In this document: positions 38,544 to 47,772 of the stretch, piece by piece | Numbering within the stretch: position 1 is the stretch's first letter | Layout: each line of letters begins with the position of its first letter | Assembly: GCA_019828565.1 (NCBI GenBank) | Contig: JAHDYR010000012.1 | Location: forward strand, 682,001 to 746,000 | Source of the DNA: Carpediemonas membranifera | Taxonomy: Eukaryota; Fornicata | Reading direction: 5' to 3' | Length of the DNA: 64,000 bases | The notes under the pieces: model-generated | What the model was told of the DNA's origin: nothing | The model's database searches: none | The model's input: the letters and a program-made list of their open reading frames with translations, nothing else | Translations under genes and position numbers: made by a program

Positions 38544-38649
38544 TCTGTTGCCCGATATTCTCGGCGCCGTTAAACGCCTACGTAGCTTGTGACAGGATAA
38601 GTAAATTGGTCCGGTTACCTAACAGCAGTCGTCAGCCGGTGTTTATGAT

Positions 38650-39780
38650 CTAAGCGCGGTTGTAGTAGCGAGCCTTCTCCTCAGCGGTCTGGTGCTTGCC
38701 GTGGCCGAGCTTGCTGCTGGTATCAATGAACTTGAGGTCAGCGGCCTCGATGTTGCGGCTGGTGGGCATGATGGCCTTGCGGAGGGTGATGACACGCTTG
38801 CTGGTGCCGATGACGGAGCCCTTGACGAGGAGGAACTCGTTGTTGATCTGGCCGTAGTGGGGGAAGCCGCCCATGGGGGTGATGGCCTTGTCGGTGAGAT
38901 CGTAGGAGGTGGTGGCAGAGTTGGCGGCCTGGCCGTGGGCGAGGCGGTAAATCTGCTTGCCGGTGATGGTGCGGTGGTGGAAGCCGTCCTGGCCGGAGCG
39001 GGCAACGGAGTAGCGCACGTTGGCAGGGTGCCAGGGGCCAATGCAACCGACGCGGCGGAGGCCGCGGCGGGTCTTGCGGGGAAGGCGGGAGGTGCCCCAG
39101 CGGGTGGTGACGCCCTCGTAGCCGTTACCCTTGGAGACGCCGATGGTGTCGACGAGCTCGTCCTTGGCGAAGATAGAGGAAGCGAGGACCTCCTTCTCGA
39201 AGAGGGCGTAGCCGAAGTCGACCTTCTCGGCGGCGGAGCCACCGTTGATCTGGATCTCCATGATGTGGGCCTTCTTCTGGGAGAAGGGGACCTTGGACAT
39301 CTGGGTGTGGGCGATCACGCGGACGACGGAGCAGTACTTCTTCATGCGCTCGAGCTCGGCCATGCGGGTCTTCTCGTTGGTGGCGTAGTCGGCCTTGTGG
39401 ACAGAGAAGGCCTTCTTCTTGGAGTTGTAGAAGTTCTTGTACTGGCGGCGGATAGCCTCCTCAGCGATGTGCTCGGCCCAGACGGTGGTGAGGGCGCGGA
39501 GACCGCGGGGGGTCATGGTGTAGCCGGTGATGCCGATGACGACCATGGGAGGGCAGTCGAGAACGGTAGCGGCCTCGGTAAGCTCGCGCTTATAGAGAGC
39601 GGAATCGCGGACAACGTGAGTCATGCCAGCCTTGAAGCCGATAAAGCCAGTAAGGTGAGGAGCAGCGTCCTTCATGTCCTTGGGGAAGGAACGAACGCGG
39701 CCGCGGATGTGCTTGCATCTCTTGCGGGGAAGGAAACCAAGGGAACCGTGGCGGGGAGCCTCGAACTTACGGTGAGACAT
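38650..39780 (-). CDS. RPL3: 60S ribosomal protein L3 (uL3)
   Basis: 376 residues, near the usual eukaryotic length (~390-400), complete and intronless. Starts MSHRKFEAPRHGSLGFLPRK and contains LTGFIGFKAGMTHVVRD, VIGITGYTMTPRGLRAL, GVTTRWGTSRLPRKTRRGLRRVGCIGPWHP split across the W-finger region, SVARSGQDGFHHRT and GGFPHYGQINNEFLLVKGS. It sits near the peptidyl-transferase centre of the large subunit. WHPA carries the histidine methylated in yeast and human L3. Codon choice looks strongly biased, as expected for a highly expressed gene. Confidence 0.98.
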   Translation of the reverse strand: MSHRKFEAPRHGSLGFLPRKRCKHIRGRVRSFPKDMKDAAPHLTGFIGFKAGMTHVVRDSALYKRELTEAATVLDCPPMVVIGITGYTMTPRGLRALTTVWAEHIAEEAIRRQYKNFYNSKKKAFSVHKADYATNEKTRMAELERMKKYCSVVRVIAHTQMSKVPFSQKKAHIMEIQINGGSAAEKVDFGYALFEKEVLASSIFAKDELVDTIGVSKGNGYEGVTTRWGTSRLPRKTRRGLRRVGCIGPWHPANVRYSVARSGQDGFHHRTITGKQIYRLAHGQAANSATTSYDLTDKAITPMGGFPHYGQINNEFLLVKGSVIGTSKRVITLRKAIMPTSRNIEAADLKFIDTSSKLGHGKHQTAEEKARYYNRA

Positions 39781-40164
39781 TACTGTTGTCTTTCGCGAAA
39801 CGCTTCAAGGGGGTGTCGAGATGTGTCGAATGTTTTCGACTCCATCAATTTTGAGCCAATGGTGGGCTGAAGCTGCCTGGGGCCGGATGAATAGTCACGC
39901 TGTCCCTTTTTGTCTCCGACCGATAATGGTCCTTGTGCGGCTGACTGAGCAGTGGCCCGCCGACTGCGGTGGGGTGCTTGCTACGTCGTACTAACCATGC
40001 TGTCACTCCCGCCTGCATCCCCGCCGGTCGACTGACTCGACGGGATAACCTGCGCATTATTATTTGCCCTGCACAACCTGAGTCATCGTGCAGTTTAAGT
40101 AAACAGTTTATCGGACAGACTAGTATCACAGAGGTTCCGTAGAACTCGCTACACGAGGCGCACG
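39781..40164. promoter_or_regulatory. Intergenic region upstream of RPL3
   Basis: About 380 bp holding the RPL3 promoter (minus strand) and the upstream region of the next plus-strand gene. No specific element recognised. AT-rich patches occur at about 40055-40125. Confidence 0.35.
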
Positions 40165-40737
40165 ATGCGATGCCACAACCCGAATTGTCAAGGTGCTCCA
40201 TGGTACAGACAGCAACGCCTCAATTCCGATCCTACCACCACTTGGCTCAATCTCTCCCACAGAGACAAGACTGCTGCACAGAACATCTTGGATTGCGGCC
40301 TCATGACGGATGCACAGTATCAAGCCAGTGCTTTCAGAAATCCAAGACCTCCAGCCCGTCTTCCCAACTATAACCCCAATACACCAATTACGGCTAACCA
40401 GCCGCTAGTCTTCGCCTCCGGGCAAGCTAATTGAAGTGGAGAGACGCAGTGCTTGCACTGTGCACTCTATGATACTTCACGAATTCCACATGATGAGTAT
40501 GAGAATCAATTGATAAAGTTTTCGACTCAGGAGGCAGCACTGGCGATGACGAAGGCGTTGGTGACCTGGATCACGAACAGCATGTTCCAGGTGCGGCAAG
40601 CCAACAACAGACGGCTGGCGAGGGCCGGCCAAGTTCCTTTATCTTATTCTGAACTCCTTGAGGAGGAACCCGTGGACGAGGGCGCAGATCTGCCCTTGGC
40701 ACGGGGTGATACCCGAGGAGTGGTTGTCCACGGATAG
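40165..40737 (+). CDS. Candidate spliced zinc-ribbon-like gene, unknown
   Basis: Two open segments (40165-40434 and from 40435) lie in the same frame, separated only by TGA at 40432-40434. A 42-nt GT...AG segment at 40408-40449 (GTCTTC...GACGCAG, 3' end ACGCAG as in the BFR1 intron) would remove the stop and keep the frame. The product would be about 176 residues, pairing CHNPNC near the start with CLHC as a possible four-Cys zinc site. The downstream part has a helical stretch (EAALAMTKALVTWITNSMF). The donor is weak, so a pseudogene or two chance ORFs remain possible. Confidence 0.35.
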
Positions 40738-40805
40738 CCGTATACAATATCATGTAACACGGTAAATGTTCATAAACACTTGTCTGTTCTTTAGTAGTTG
40801 CCACA

Positions 40806-43800
40806 ATGACGTCGCGGAGACGTTCAAAGTCGCTCGCAAGTGATCCAGCAGTCACTTCCCGGCCTTCGTTTTCCACAAGACTCCCTGTTCTTGAGAGAAA
40901 CGAGTTCCTGAAGCGAACTGCGCCACAGCCCGATCGGATGCTCACCAAAGCGCGCCCTGCGAACCCATATGTGAATGGACCATCGACTTCCAAGCCTAAG
41001 CAACCACGGCGCACGTCCGTCACGGCCGACGACTATCGGCTGGCCACCCGGGACTCCGCGCTGCTTACCCAGAGTGTGCTCACGGCTAAGTACTCACCGA
41101 CCAAGGCCACACCGTCCATGGCCTCTGCCAAGGCGGCGCGGCGGATCTCGAGCCAGTACACAGCCGCCCTGCCCGCCCTGGTGAGGCCCGCCCTCGGCCC
41201 GGCAGTCCGCACGCCGCTGTACGTGCCGCCCGCCATCACCACGAGCATGGCCAAGGAGGAGGCCGAAGCCGAGGTCGCCCCCGCTGTTCGCCGCGTGCTG
41301 CTGGACATCGAGGGGTTGTGGGAGGTGCTGCGCGTCCCCAACGAGGAGCGGGGTCTCTTCCGCCGGACCCTGGACCAGAGGCTCGCGGTCGACTGGGAGG
41401 TGCTGCCCCTGCTGCAGCAGTACCTCACGGGCCTGACGCAACACCGCCAGGACACCCTTGCCGTGCTGAAGTCTGTTATGCGGCGCGAGGTGCTGCTTGA
41501 GGAGCTTCGGGAGCTAGCCCAAGGCATGGACAGTACCACCCACCCCCTTGCCATCTGCCACACCCTGCTGCAGGTCCGGCGGGCGACCGTGGACTGTGTG
41601 CAGCGGATCGGGGCATGGCGCCGCACCCTCGCCCGACCCTACCCATTTATGTTCGAAGGCGAGAATTACATGACCCGCATGCTAACGGATCTCGACGGGG
41701 TTGACCTCAACGTGCTCTGCCGCGTCATTGGCTTCGTCTTTCTCCCGTCGTCGATCCACCCCCAGATCCGCACGAGGACGGAGGCCGTCACCCTCGGGTC
41801 ACTCGTCGCACGGCTGTCAAAGCCCATGGGACCCGCCCCGCTCCGCACCGACCAGGCCCCTGCTGGGCGGTCTGCCCTGTTCGACACACCCCCGCCGCTG
41901 TCTGTCCAGCTGCTCTGGGCGCTGTTGGGGGTCAACCCCGAGATCCTGCCACACCCGGCCGGGCTGGGGGCGGCGGACTTCACGACGATCATGCCGTCGC
42001 TGACCCCCGCCATGTTCGCCTCCCTGTGCGATGGGCTACACGTCCACCTGCGGACTCTCGTGCGGAACGGCAACCCCGCCATCCCCGTCAACTCCCCGAC
42101 CCAGTCCGTGTGCCGCGAGGTCGCCACGGCCCTGCTGACTGAGTACCGCCAGGGGCAGTGCCTGCGGTGCGAGCAGCGGGGGGCCGAGTTCATCGCCACG
42201 CTGCGCTGCTTCCCCGGTGCCGACCTCGTGCTGTCGTACCCCCTCGCGACGTTCCCCTACACTCCTACGCCAGACCCCAGCGAGTTCGGGGACGACTTCG
42301 AGGGCGACGGCCAGTCAGATTCGGACGAGGGTGCGTCCACGAACTACAAGAGGCCAGGCACCGCCACCGCCAGCAAAGTCAAGAAGACCGTGAGCGAGGT
42401 CGGCAGGAAGGACTTCACGGACGCCCCAGACTCCTCATCGTCGTCGTCGTCGTCGGACGAGTACGAGTTCGTGGATGCGGATCCTAAGGAGGAGGACGCC
42501 CAGCCTGTCAGCGCATTCACGGACGTCGACGGCGCCGCTCCCAAGGCCGACGGCCAGGACGTCCTCGAGTTCGAGAAGTGCTCGAGCTCTGACTCCGGGG
42601 AGTCGGACACGTCCAAGTCTGGCGACGACGTCATCCCCTCGTACGCCGAGGACTCCAGCTCCGACTCCAGCGACTCAGAGCCTGAGGTCCCGGTCGCCGC
42701 CGTCATGGGGCCCGGCGGGGCCAAGCACATGCACGCTGAGCCCTGCGAGGTCACCGCCACCCCGACGAGACCCGGCCGCGTGTCGTTCGCGGACGACCAG
42801 GCCGGGCCCAGGGCGAGCGAGCTGACTGTGCCGGTGACCCCGGTCCGCCATGACTCCGATGACTCGAGCGACTCTGACTCGAGTTCCGACTCTGGCAGTG
42901 ACTCCGACCGCCCCGTGGTGACACCGCAGACGAAGCCACGCCACGTCGAGACCCCCGTCGAGACCCCCGTCACCTCCACCTGGAAGCCGGGTATGGTGCA
43001 AGAGGTCGGGCGAGACTCGGTCGTCGCCACCGTCATCGCCCCGTCCATGGAGGACCGCGGGTTCAGACCGGTCGACTCCGACAGTGCTACCAGCAGTCCC
43101 GAGCGTTCTGAGTCGCCCAAGCGTTCTGATTCCCCTGAGCGTTCTGAGTCTCCTGAGCGCGCTGAGTCGCCCAAGCGTTCTGAATCTCCTGAGCGCGCTG
43201 AGTCGCCCAAGCGTTCTGATTCCCCTGAGCGTTCTGAGTCTCCTGAGCGCGCTGAGTCGCCCAAGCGTTCTCAGTCTCCTGAGCGCGCTGAGTCGCCCAA
43301 GCGTTCTGATTCCCCTGAGCGTTCTGAGTCTCCTGAGCGCGCTGAGTCGCCCAAGCGTTCTGAATCTCCTGAGCGCGCTGAGTCGCCCAAGCGTTCTGAT
43401 TCCCCTGAGCGTTCTGAGTCTCCTGAGCGCGCTGAGTCGCCCAAGCGTTCTGAATCTCCTGAGCGCGCTGAGTCGCCCAAGCGTTCTGAATCTCCTGAGC
43501 GTTCTGAGTCGCCCAAGCGTTCTCAGTCTCCTGAGCGCGCTGAGTCGCCCAAGCGTTCTGATTCCCCTGAGCGTTCTGAGTCTCCTGAGCGCGCTGAGTC
43601 GCCCAAGCGTTCTGAATCTCCTGAGCGCGCTGAGTCGCCCAAGCGTTCTGAATCTCTTGAGCGTGTTGAGTCGCCCAAGCGTTCTCAGTCTCCTGAGCGC
43701 GCTGAGTCGCCCAAGCGTTCTGATTCCCCTGAGCGTTCTGAGTCTCCTGAGCGTTCTGAGTCGCCCAAGCGTTCTCAGTCTCCTGAGCGCGCTGAGTCGC

Positions 43801-45314
43801 CCAAGCGTTCTCAGTCTCCTGAGCGCGCTGAGTCGCCCAAGCGTTCTGATTCCCCTGAGCGTTCTGAGTCTCCTGAGCGTTCTGAGTCGCCCAAGCGTTC
43901 TCAGTCTCCTGAGCGCGCTGAGTCGCCCAAGCGTTCTGAATCTCCTGAGCGCGCTGAGTCGCCCAAGCGTTCTGAATCTCTTGAGCGTGTTGAGTCGCCC
44001 AAGCGTTCTCAGTCTCCTGAGCGCGCTGAGTCGCCCAAGCGTTCTGATTCCCCTGAGCGTTCTGAGTCTCCTGAGCGTTCTGAGTCGCCCAAGCGTTCTC
44101 AGTCTCCTGAGCGCGCTGAGTCGCCCAAGCGTTCTCAGTCTCCTGAGCGCGCTGAGTCGCCCAAGCGTTCTGATTCCCCTGAGCGTTCTGAGTCTCCTGA
44201 GCGTTCTGAGTCGCCCAAGCGTTCTCAGTCTCCTGAGCGCGCTGAGTCGCCCAAGCGTTCTGATTCCCCTGAGCGTTCTGAGTCTCCTGAGCGCGCTGAG
44301 TCGCCCAAGCGTTCTGAATCTCCTGAGCGCGCTGAGTCGCCCAAGCGTTCTGAGTCTCCTAAGCGTTCTGAGTCTCCTGAGCGCGCTGAGTCGCCCAAGC
44401 GTTCTCAGTCTCCTGAGCGCGCTGAGTCGCCCAAGCGTTCTGAATCTCCTGAGCGTTCTGAGTCGCCCAAGCGTTCTGATTCCCCTGAGCGTTCTGAGTC
44501 TCCTGAGCGCGCTGAGTCGCCCAAGCGTTCTGAATCTACTGAGCGCGCTGAGTCGCCCAAGCGTTCTGAATCTCCTGAGCGCGCTGAGTCGCCCAAGCGT
44601 TCTGAGTCTCCTGAGCGTTCTGAGTCTCCTGAGCGCGCTGAGTCGCCCAAGCGTTCTGAATCTCCTGAGCGCGCTGAGTCGCCCAAGCGTTCTGATTCCC
44701 CTGAGCGTTCTGAGTCTCCTGAGCGCGCTGAGTCGCCCAAGCGTTCTGATTCCCCTGAGCGTTCTGAGTCGCCCAAGCGTTCTGAATCTCCTGAGCGCGC
44801 TGAGTCGCCCAAGCGTTCTGATTCCCCTGAGCGTTCTGAGTCTCCTGAGCGCGCTGAGTCGCCCAAGCGTTCTGAATCTCCTGAGCGCGCTGAGTCGCCC
44901 AAGCGTTCTGATTCCCCTGAGCGCGCTGAGTCGCCCAAGCGTTCTGAGTCTCCTGAGCGTTCTGAATCTCCTGAGCGCGCTGAGTCGCCCAAGCGTTCTG
45001 AATCTCCTGAGCGCGCTGAGTCGCCCAAGCGCGCCGATTCGTTTGATTTCTCTTACTCTCCGAAGCGCGAGGCCTCTCCCGAGCCCGCCCCCAGCACGCG
45101 GTCCCGCCCCGTCTCGCCCCCCAAGTCGGGCCCGACCCACCGCACAACGCCGTCCGTGCCCGAGGGGCTGCCGTCATCCGATGGCGGCCGGGCGTCGCCC
45201 CCGACGTCGCCGCTCCCTGGTATGTTCAGGGACGGCATGGGGGTGACTCCGATCGACCAGGTCGTGGGTGACGTGGTCAGAAACGAACTTGTGCGGGAGA
45301 CGAGTCTGAACTGA
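40806..45314 (+). CDS. Giant Ser-Pro-x-Arg repeat protein
   Basis: 1502 residues. The N-terminal third (about 1-480) is mostly helical, with IEGLWEVLRVPNEERGLFRR and Leu-rich helices; no family could be assigned. An acidic Ser/Asp tract (about 490-720) leads to about 650 residues of the hexapeptide S-P-[E/K]-R-[S/A]-[E/D/Q] (nt about 43090-45045). A Pro/Ser-rich tail ends it. The repeat offers over 100 SP sites for proline-directed kinases and alternates acidic (SPER) and basic (SPKR) units, as in disordered nuclear, splicing or cytoskeletal scaffolds. The frame stays open throughout. Confidence 0.7.
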   Translation: MTSRRRSKSLASDPAVTSRPSFSTRLPVLERNEFLKRTAPQPDRMLTKARPANPYVNGPSTSKPKQPRRTSVTADDYRLATRDSALLTQSVLTAKYSPTKATPSMASAKAARRISSQYTAALPALVRPALGPAVRTPLYVPPAITTSMAKEEAEAEVAPAVRRVLLDIEGLWEVLRVPNEERGLFRRTLDQRLAVDWEVLPLLQQYLTGLTQHRQDTLAVLKSVMRREVLLEELRELAQGMDSTTHPLAICHTLLQVRRATVDCVQRIGAWRRTLARPYPFMFEGENYMTRMLTDLDGVDLNVLCRVIGFVFLPSSIHPQIRTRTEAVTLGSLVARLSKPMGPAPLRTDQAPAGRSALFDTPPPLSVQLLWALLGVNPEILPHPAGLGAADFTTIMPSLTPAMFASLCDGLHVHLRTLVRNGNPAIPVNSPTQSVCREVATALLTEYRQGQCLRCEQRGAEFIATLRCFPGADLVLSYPLATFPYTPTPDPSEFGDDFEGDGQSDSDEGASTNYKRPGTATASKVKKTVSEVGRKDFTDAPDSSSSSSSSDEYEFVDADPKEEDAQPVSAFTDVDGAAPKADGQDVLEFEKCSSSDSGESDTSKSGDDVIPSYAEDSSSDSSDSEPEVPVAAVMGPGGAKHMHAEPCEVTATPTRPGRVSFADDQAGPRASELTVPVTPVRHDSDDSSDSDSSSDSGSDSDRPVVTPQTKPRHVETPVETPVTSTWKPGMVQEVGRDSVVATVIAPSMEDRGFRPVDSDSATSSPERSESPKRSDSPERSESPERAESPKRSESPERAESPKRSDSPERSESPERAESPKRSQSPERAESPKRSDSPERSESPERAESPKRSESPERAESPKRSDSPERSESPERAESPKRSESPERAESPKRSESPERSESPKRSQSPERAESPKRSDSPERSESPERAESPKRSESPERAESPKRSESLERVESPKRSQSPERAESPKRSDSPERSESPERSESPKRSQSPERAESPKRSQSPERAESPKRSDSPERSESPERSESPKRSQSPERAESPKRSESPERAESPKRSESLERVESPKRSQSPERAESPKRSDSPERSESPERSESPKRSQSPERAESPKRSQSPERAESPKRSDSPERSESPERSESPKRSQSPERAESPKRSDSPERSESPERAESPKRSESPERAESPKRSESPKRSESPERAESPKRSQSPERAESPKRSESPERSESPKRSDSPERSESPERAESPKRSESTERAESPKRSESPERAESPKRSESPERSESPERAESPKRSESPERAESPKRSDSPERSESPERAESPKRSDSPERSESPKRSESPERAESPKRSDSPERSESPERAESPKRSESPERAESPKRSDSPERAESPKRSESPERSESPERAESPKRSESPERAESPKRADSFDFSYSPKREASPEPAPSTRSRPVSPPKSGPTHRTTPSVPEGLPSSDGGRASPPTSPLPGMFRDGMGVTPIDQVVGDVVRNELVRETSLN
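43090..45045 (+). repeat. 18-bp coding repeat tract (SPxRxx) with 36/54-bp higher-order units
   Basis: About 108 copies of an 18-bp unit of type TCTCCTGAGCGCGCTGAG, arranged as SPKR/SPER alternations in higher-order blocks of two and three units. Synonymous changes are few (for example CTTGAGCGTGTT at two places in identical larger blocks), which indicates recent block duplication. Confidence 0.95.
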
Positions 45315-45370
45315 CCAGACCCACACTCGCTGTAAATAATTAGTTTAAGAGGACTTTACTAATATACAGG

Positions 45371-46876
45371 CTAGAGTAGGGTGGTCTGCTCCTCGTCCAC
45401 GCCGGCCTGCTCGACCCTGGACTGGTGCTCGCGGATCACACGCGTGATGTGTCCCTCCCGGAAGAACAGGCTGATGACGACGCCGACGACAGACGCCCCG
45501 GAGCCCGTCAGAGCGATGGCACGCACGCCGAACGGATGGGCGCTGCTCTTGCCCAGTAATAACAGCGACGGGAAGATGAGGTTGGCCGCGCTGATTCCAA
45601 CCTTGTTGCTGAACGTCTTGGCGGCGAAGAACATGCCGCTCTTGCCCTCCCGGCCCGTCTCGATGGCGTCGGCGACGGCGATCTCGCTGATGATTGCGTT
45701 AGGGAGCATGAGAAATACCGAAATGGGGTATGCGATCGTGACAATGATCAGGGCAAGCTGCACGGTTGACAGCACCGGGACGTGTGTGAGGGCCGCCAGC
45801 ATCAGGAAGTCGACGCTGAGGAGCGCAAACCCGGTGACCATGAGGATCTTGCGACCCAGCTTGTGGGCGACGTAGTTGATTGGGGCCTGGAGGAGGAAGG
45901 CGATGATGAACACGACGGCCATGAGCAGCGTGGCCCAGAGTGAGCTGGCGTCGTAGAGGACGGTGACGTAGTACACCATGCCGCTTGTCATGAACGTCTG
46001 TACCAGGAAGAACGTGCAGACGCAGACGCCGAATACGCGGAAGGGGCCATTGGCCATGGCCGTGAGGAACGACGTGAATATGTTCTCCTTGGCCGGCATG
46101 TGGACGGTGTGGACACCCTCACGGACAGCCAGGATGGGCATCAGCATCGCGATGAACCCGACCAGGGCGTTGAGAGCGACGCCGACCTGGAAGGCGTGCA
46201 CGTTGCTCAGGCCGAGGGCCCCGACGGCAGCAGACGTCAAGTAGATGCAGTTGCCGCCACCATAGCCCAGGGCCCATGCTATAGCGAGCATGGTTGACAT
46301 ATTGAGCCGCTCAGCGATGGTGTGTCCGACCTCGGGCAGCAGGGCCGAGTAGGGGGCGACGTAGCACGTCATCGACCAGTAGAAGACGACCATGAGGGCC
46401 AGCAGCCACACGGCGTTGATGACACTCTCGTGGCCAACGAGTGGGATGAACGCGAAGACGGAGGAGAGCGAGAAGGGCACAATCGCGGCAATCATGAAGG
46501 TCTTGCGCTTCCCGAGGCGGAAATTAGAACGATCGGACAGCCCAGCCACCAGCGGGTCGGTCACGGCGTCGAACACGCGGGCAACGGCGTTGATGAGGCC
46601 GACAGAGGTGAAAATGATGAGGAAACCATGCTGACTGATGAAGGTGGAGAACTTGGCGGTACCGTCCTGGACAGGCGGCATGTAGAAGTACGAGACAAGC
46701 GTACTCACGGAGAAGGCCGTCAGAGACCAACCGAACTCGCCACATGCGAACATGATCTTTCTCAGCAAAGACAGCTGGCGAGGGCCGTCGCTGGAGGCAT
46801 CGATCGTATCGCCACCCTCGGTATCACTGTTGTCTTGGATGAGTGGCCCGATGGGAGATTCCTGAACTGATTCCAT
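45371..46876 (-). CDS. GPH/MFS_2-type sugar-cation symporter
   Basis: About 501 residues from the ATG at 46876 (MESVQESP); the upstream 62 codons look like untranslated sequence. About twelve membrane helices. Loop motif of the glycoside-pentoside-hexuronide family (MelB-like) between helices 2 and 3: RVFDAVTDPLVAGLSDR followed by LGKRKTFM. A second conserved stretch is VADAIETGREGKSGMFFAAK, also typical of MelB-like proteins. It would import sugars or related solutes with H+ or Na+; the substrate is unknown. The tail is hydrophilic (about 25 residues). Convergent with the SPxR-repeat gene (56 bp). Confidence 0.82.
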   Translation of the reverse strand: MESVQESPIGPLIQDNSDTEGGDTIDASSDGPRQLSLLRKIMFACGEFGWSLTAFSVSTLVSYFYMPPVQDGTAKFSTFISQHGFLIIFTSVGLINAVARVFDAVTDPLVAGLSDRSNFRLGKRKTFMIAAIVPFSLSSVFAFIPLVGHESVINAVWLLALMVVFYWSMTCYVAPYSALLPEVGHTIAERLNMSTMLAIAWALGYGGGNCIYLTSAAVGALGLSNVHAFQVGVALNALVGFIAMLMPILAVREGVHTVHMPAKENIFTSFLTAMANGPFRVFGVCVCTFFLVQTFMTSGMVYYVTVLYDASSLWATLLMAVVFIIAFLLQAPINYVAHKLGRKILMVTGFALLSVDFLMLAALTHVPVLSTVQLALIIVTIAYPISVFLMLPNAIISEIAVADAIETGREGKSGMFFAAKTFSNKVGISAANLIFPSLLLLGKSSAHPFGVRAIALTGSGASVVGVVISLFFREGHITRVIREHQSRVEQAGVDEEQTTLL

Positions 46877-47086
46877 CCGTCGAGGATTGAAGCTTGGCGT
46901 ATCCTGCGGGTAAGTAGCTGCGAGTCTGGTGCAGGATAGTGCCGACCAGCCCCTCCCCGCGGCCCCGGTCTGTCGGCCGTGACTGGACAAGCTGGTGGGG
47001 ACTCGGGTTGGCAGGGAATGGCTACCAAAGAAACGAATGGCACATGAGAGCTGGTAAAACACGTAATTTAATCCCTTTATTACACC

Positions 47087-47701
47087 TTAGTCCCGCAGCC
47101 GCCTGTTGAAGAGCCCGATCCGGGGCGACCGGGTGCCGCGCCGCTTCAGTCGGCGCCACTCCTGCCGCGACAGCAGCACGAAGTCGTCGTCCTGGGTCTT
47201 ATCCTGCTTCCGGGGGCGGGTCAGGGGGGTCACGAGTGAGCGGTGCCGGTGCCGCTGCTGGACGGGCTCGGGCTGCTGCTCCTGCGGCGGCTCGTCGTCC
47301 TCGTCATTGGAGGACTCGTCGCTGTCGAGCTGCTCGATGATGGCGACAGTCTCGATGCCGATGGGGGCATCATCGTCTGTTTCGTCGGCCTCGGAACTAC
47401 TGGCCGCCTCATCCTTGATCTCTTGTATCCTCTGCTGTGTAGGTGTGTCGTTCATCGGCTTGTTGCTTCTCCTGTCCTGAAAGCAGCGCTGGATGCGGCC
47501 CGAGGAGAGGCACAGCCGAGCAGGACGAGAATCGTCGTCAAACTCGCTGAAAAAGTGCCCAATGTATTCGGACGCGCTCATCTCATCGCTGCTGTCCTCA
47601 TCGTCAAAGAAGGACCGGAGCACGTGGAACATTCCGTTGTTCTGGGATCGATTGGTTGTTGGCCGAGTCGGGGAGTCGACCGACCCCACAAAAGTGACCA
47701 T
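47087..47701 (-). CDS. Acidic/Arg-rich protein of unknown function
   Basis: About 204 residues from the ATG at 47701; the frame is open 75 nt further up but lacks an ATG there, so the start is uncertain. Contains FHVLRSFFDDEDSSDEMS, an Asp/Glu/Ser-rich middle, a Gln/Pro/His stretch and a basic end (SRQEWRRLKRRGT). No domain recognised. It lies 72 bp downstream of the end of the ELYS-like gene, same strand. Confidence 0.5.
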   Translation of the reverse strand: MVTFVGSVDSPTRPTTNRSQNNGMFHVLRSFFDDEDSSDEMSASEYIGHFFSEFDDDSRPARLCLSSGRIQRCFQDRRSNKPMNDTPTQQRIQEIKDEAASSSEADETDDDAPIGIETVAIIEQLDSDESSNDEDDEPPQEQQPEPVQQRHRHRSLVTPLTRPRKQDKTQDDDFVLLSRQEWRRLKRRGTRSPRIGLFNRRLRD

Positions 47702-47772
47702 AATGCGGCATGCAGCGCCATCCACCTGTGTCCCCACGTCATCACATGCCACTATCCGGCCTTTATACAGTC

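Noticed and set aside
38692-39870. 392-codon plus-strand ORF over RPL3
   Set aside because: Antisense shadow of a highly codon-biased uL3 gene; composition is Gly/Val/Ala/Leu-rich without a domain.
43090-45045. CRISPR array
   Set aside because: Units are contiguous coding repeats with no unique spacers, in a eukaryotic gene.
42675-45246. Long ORFs on both strands across the SPxR repeat (up to 821 residues)
   Set aside because: The 18-bp unit lacks stops in most frames. Only the plus-strand frame has non-repetitive coding flanks at both ends.
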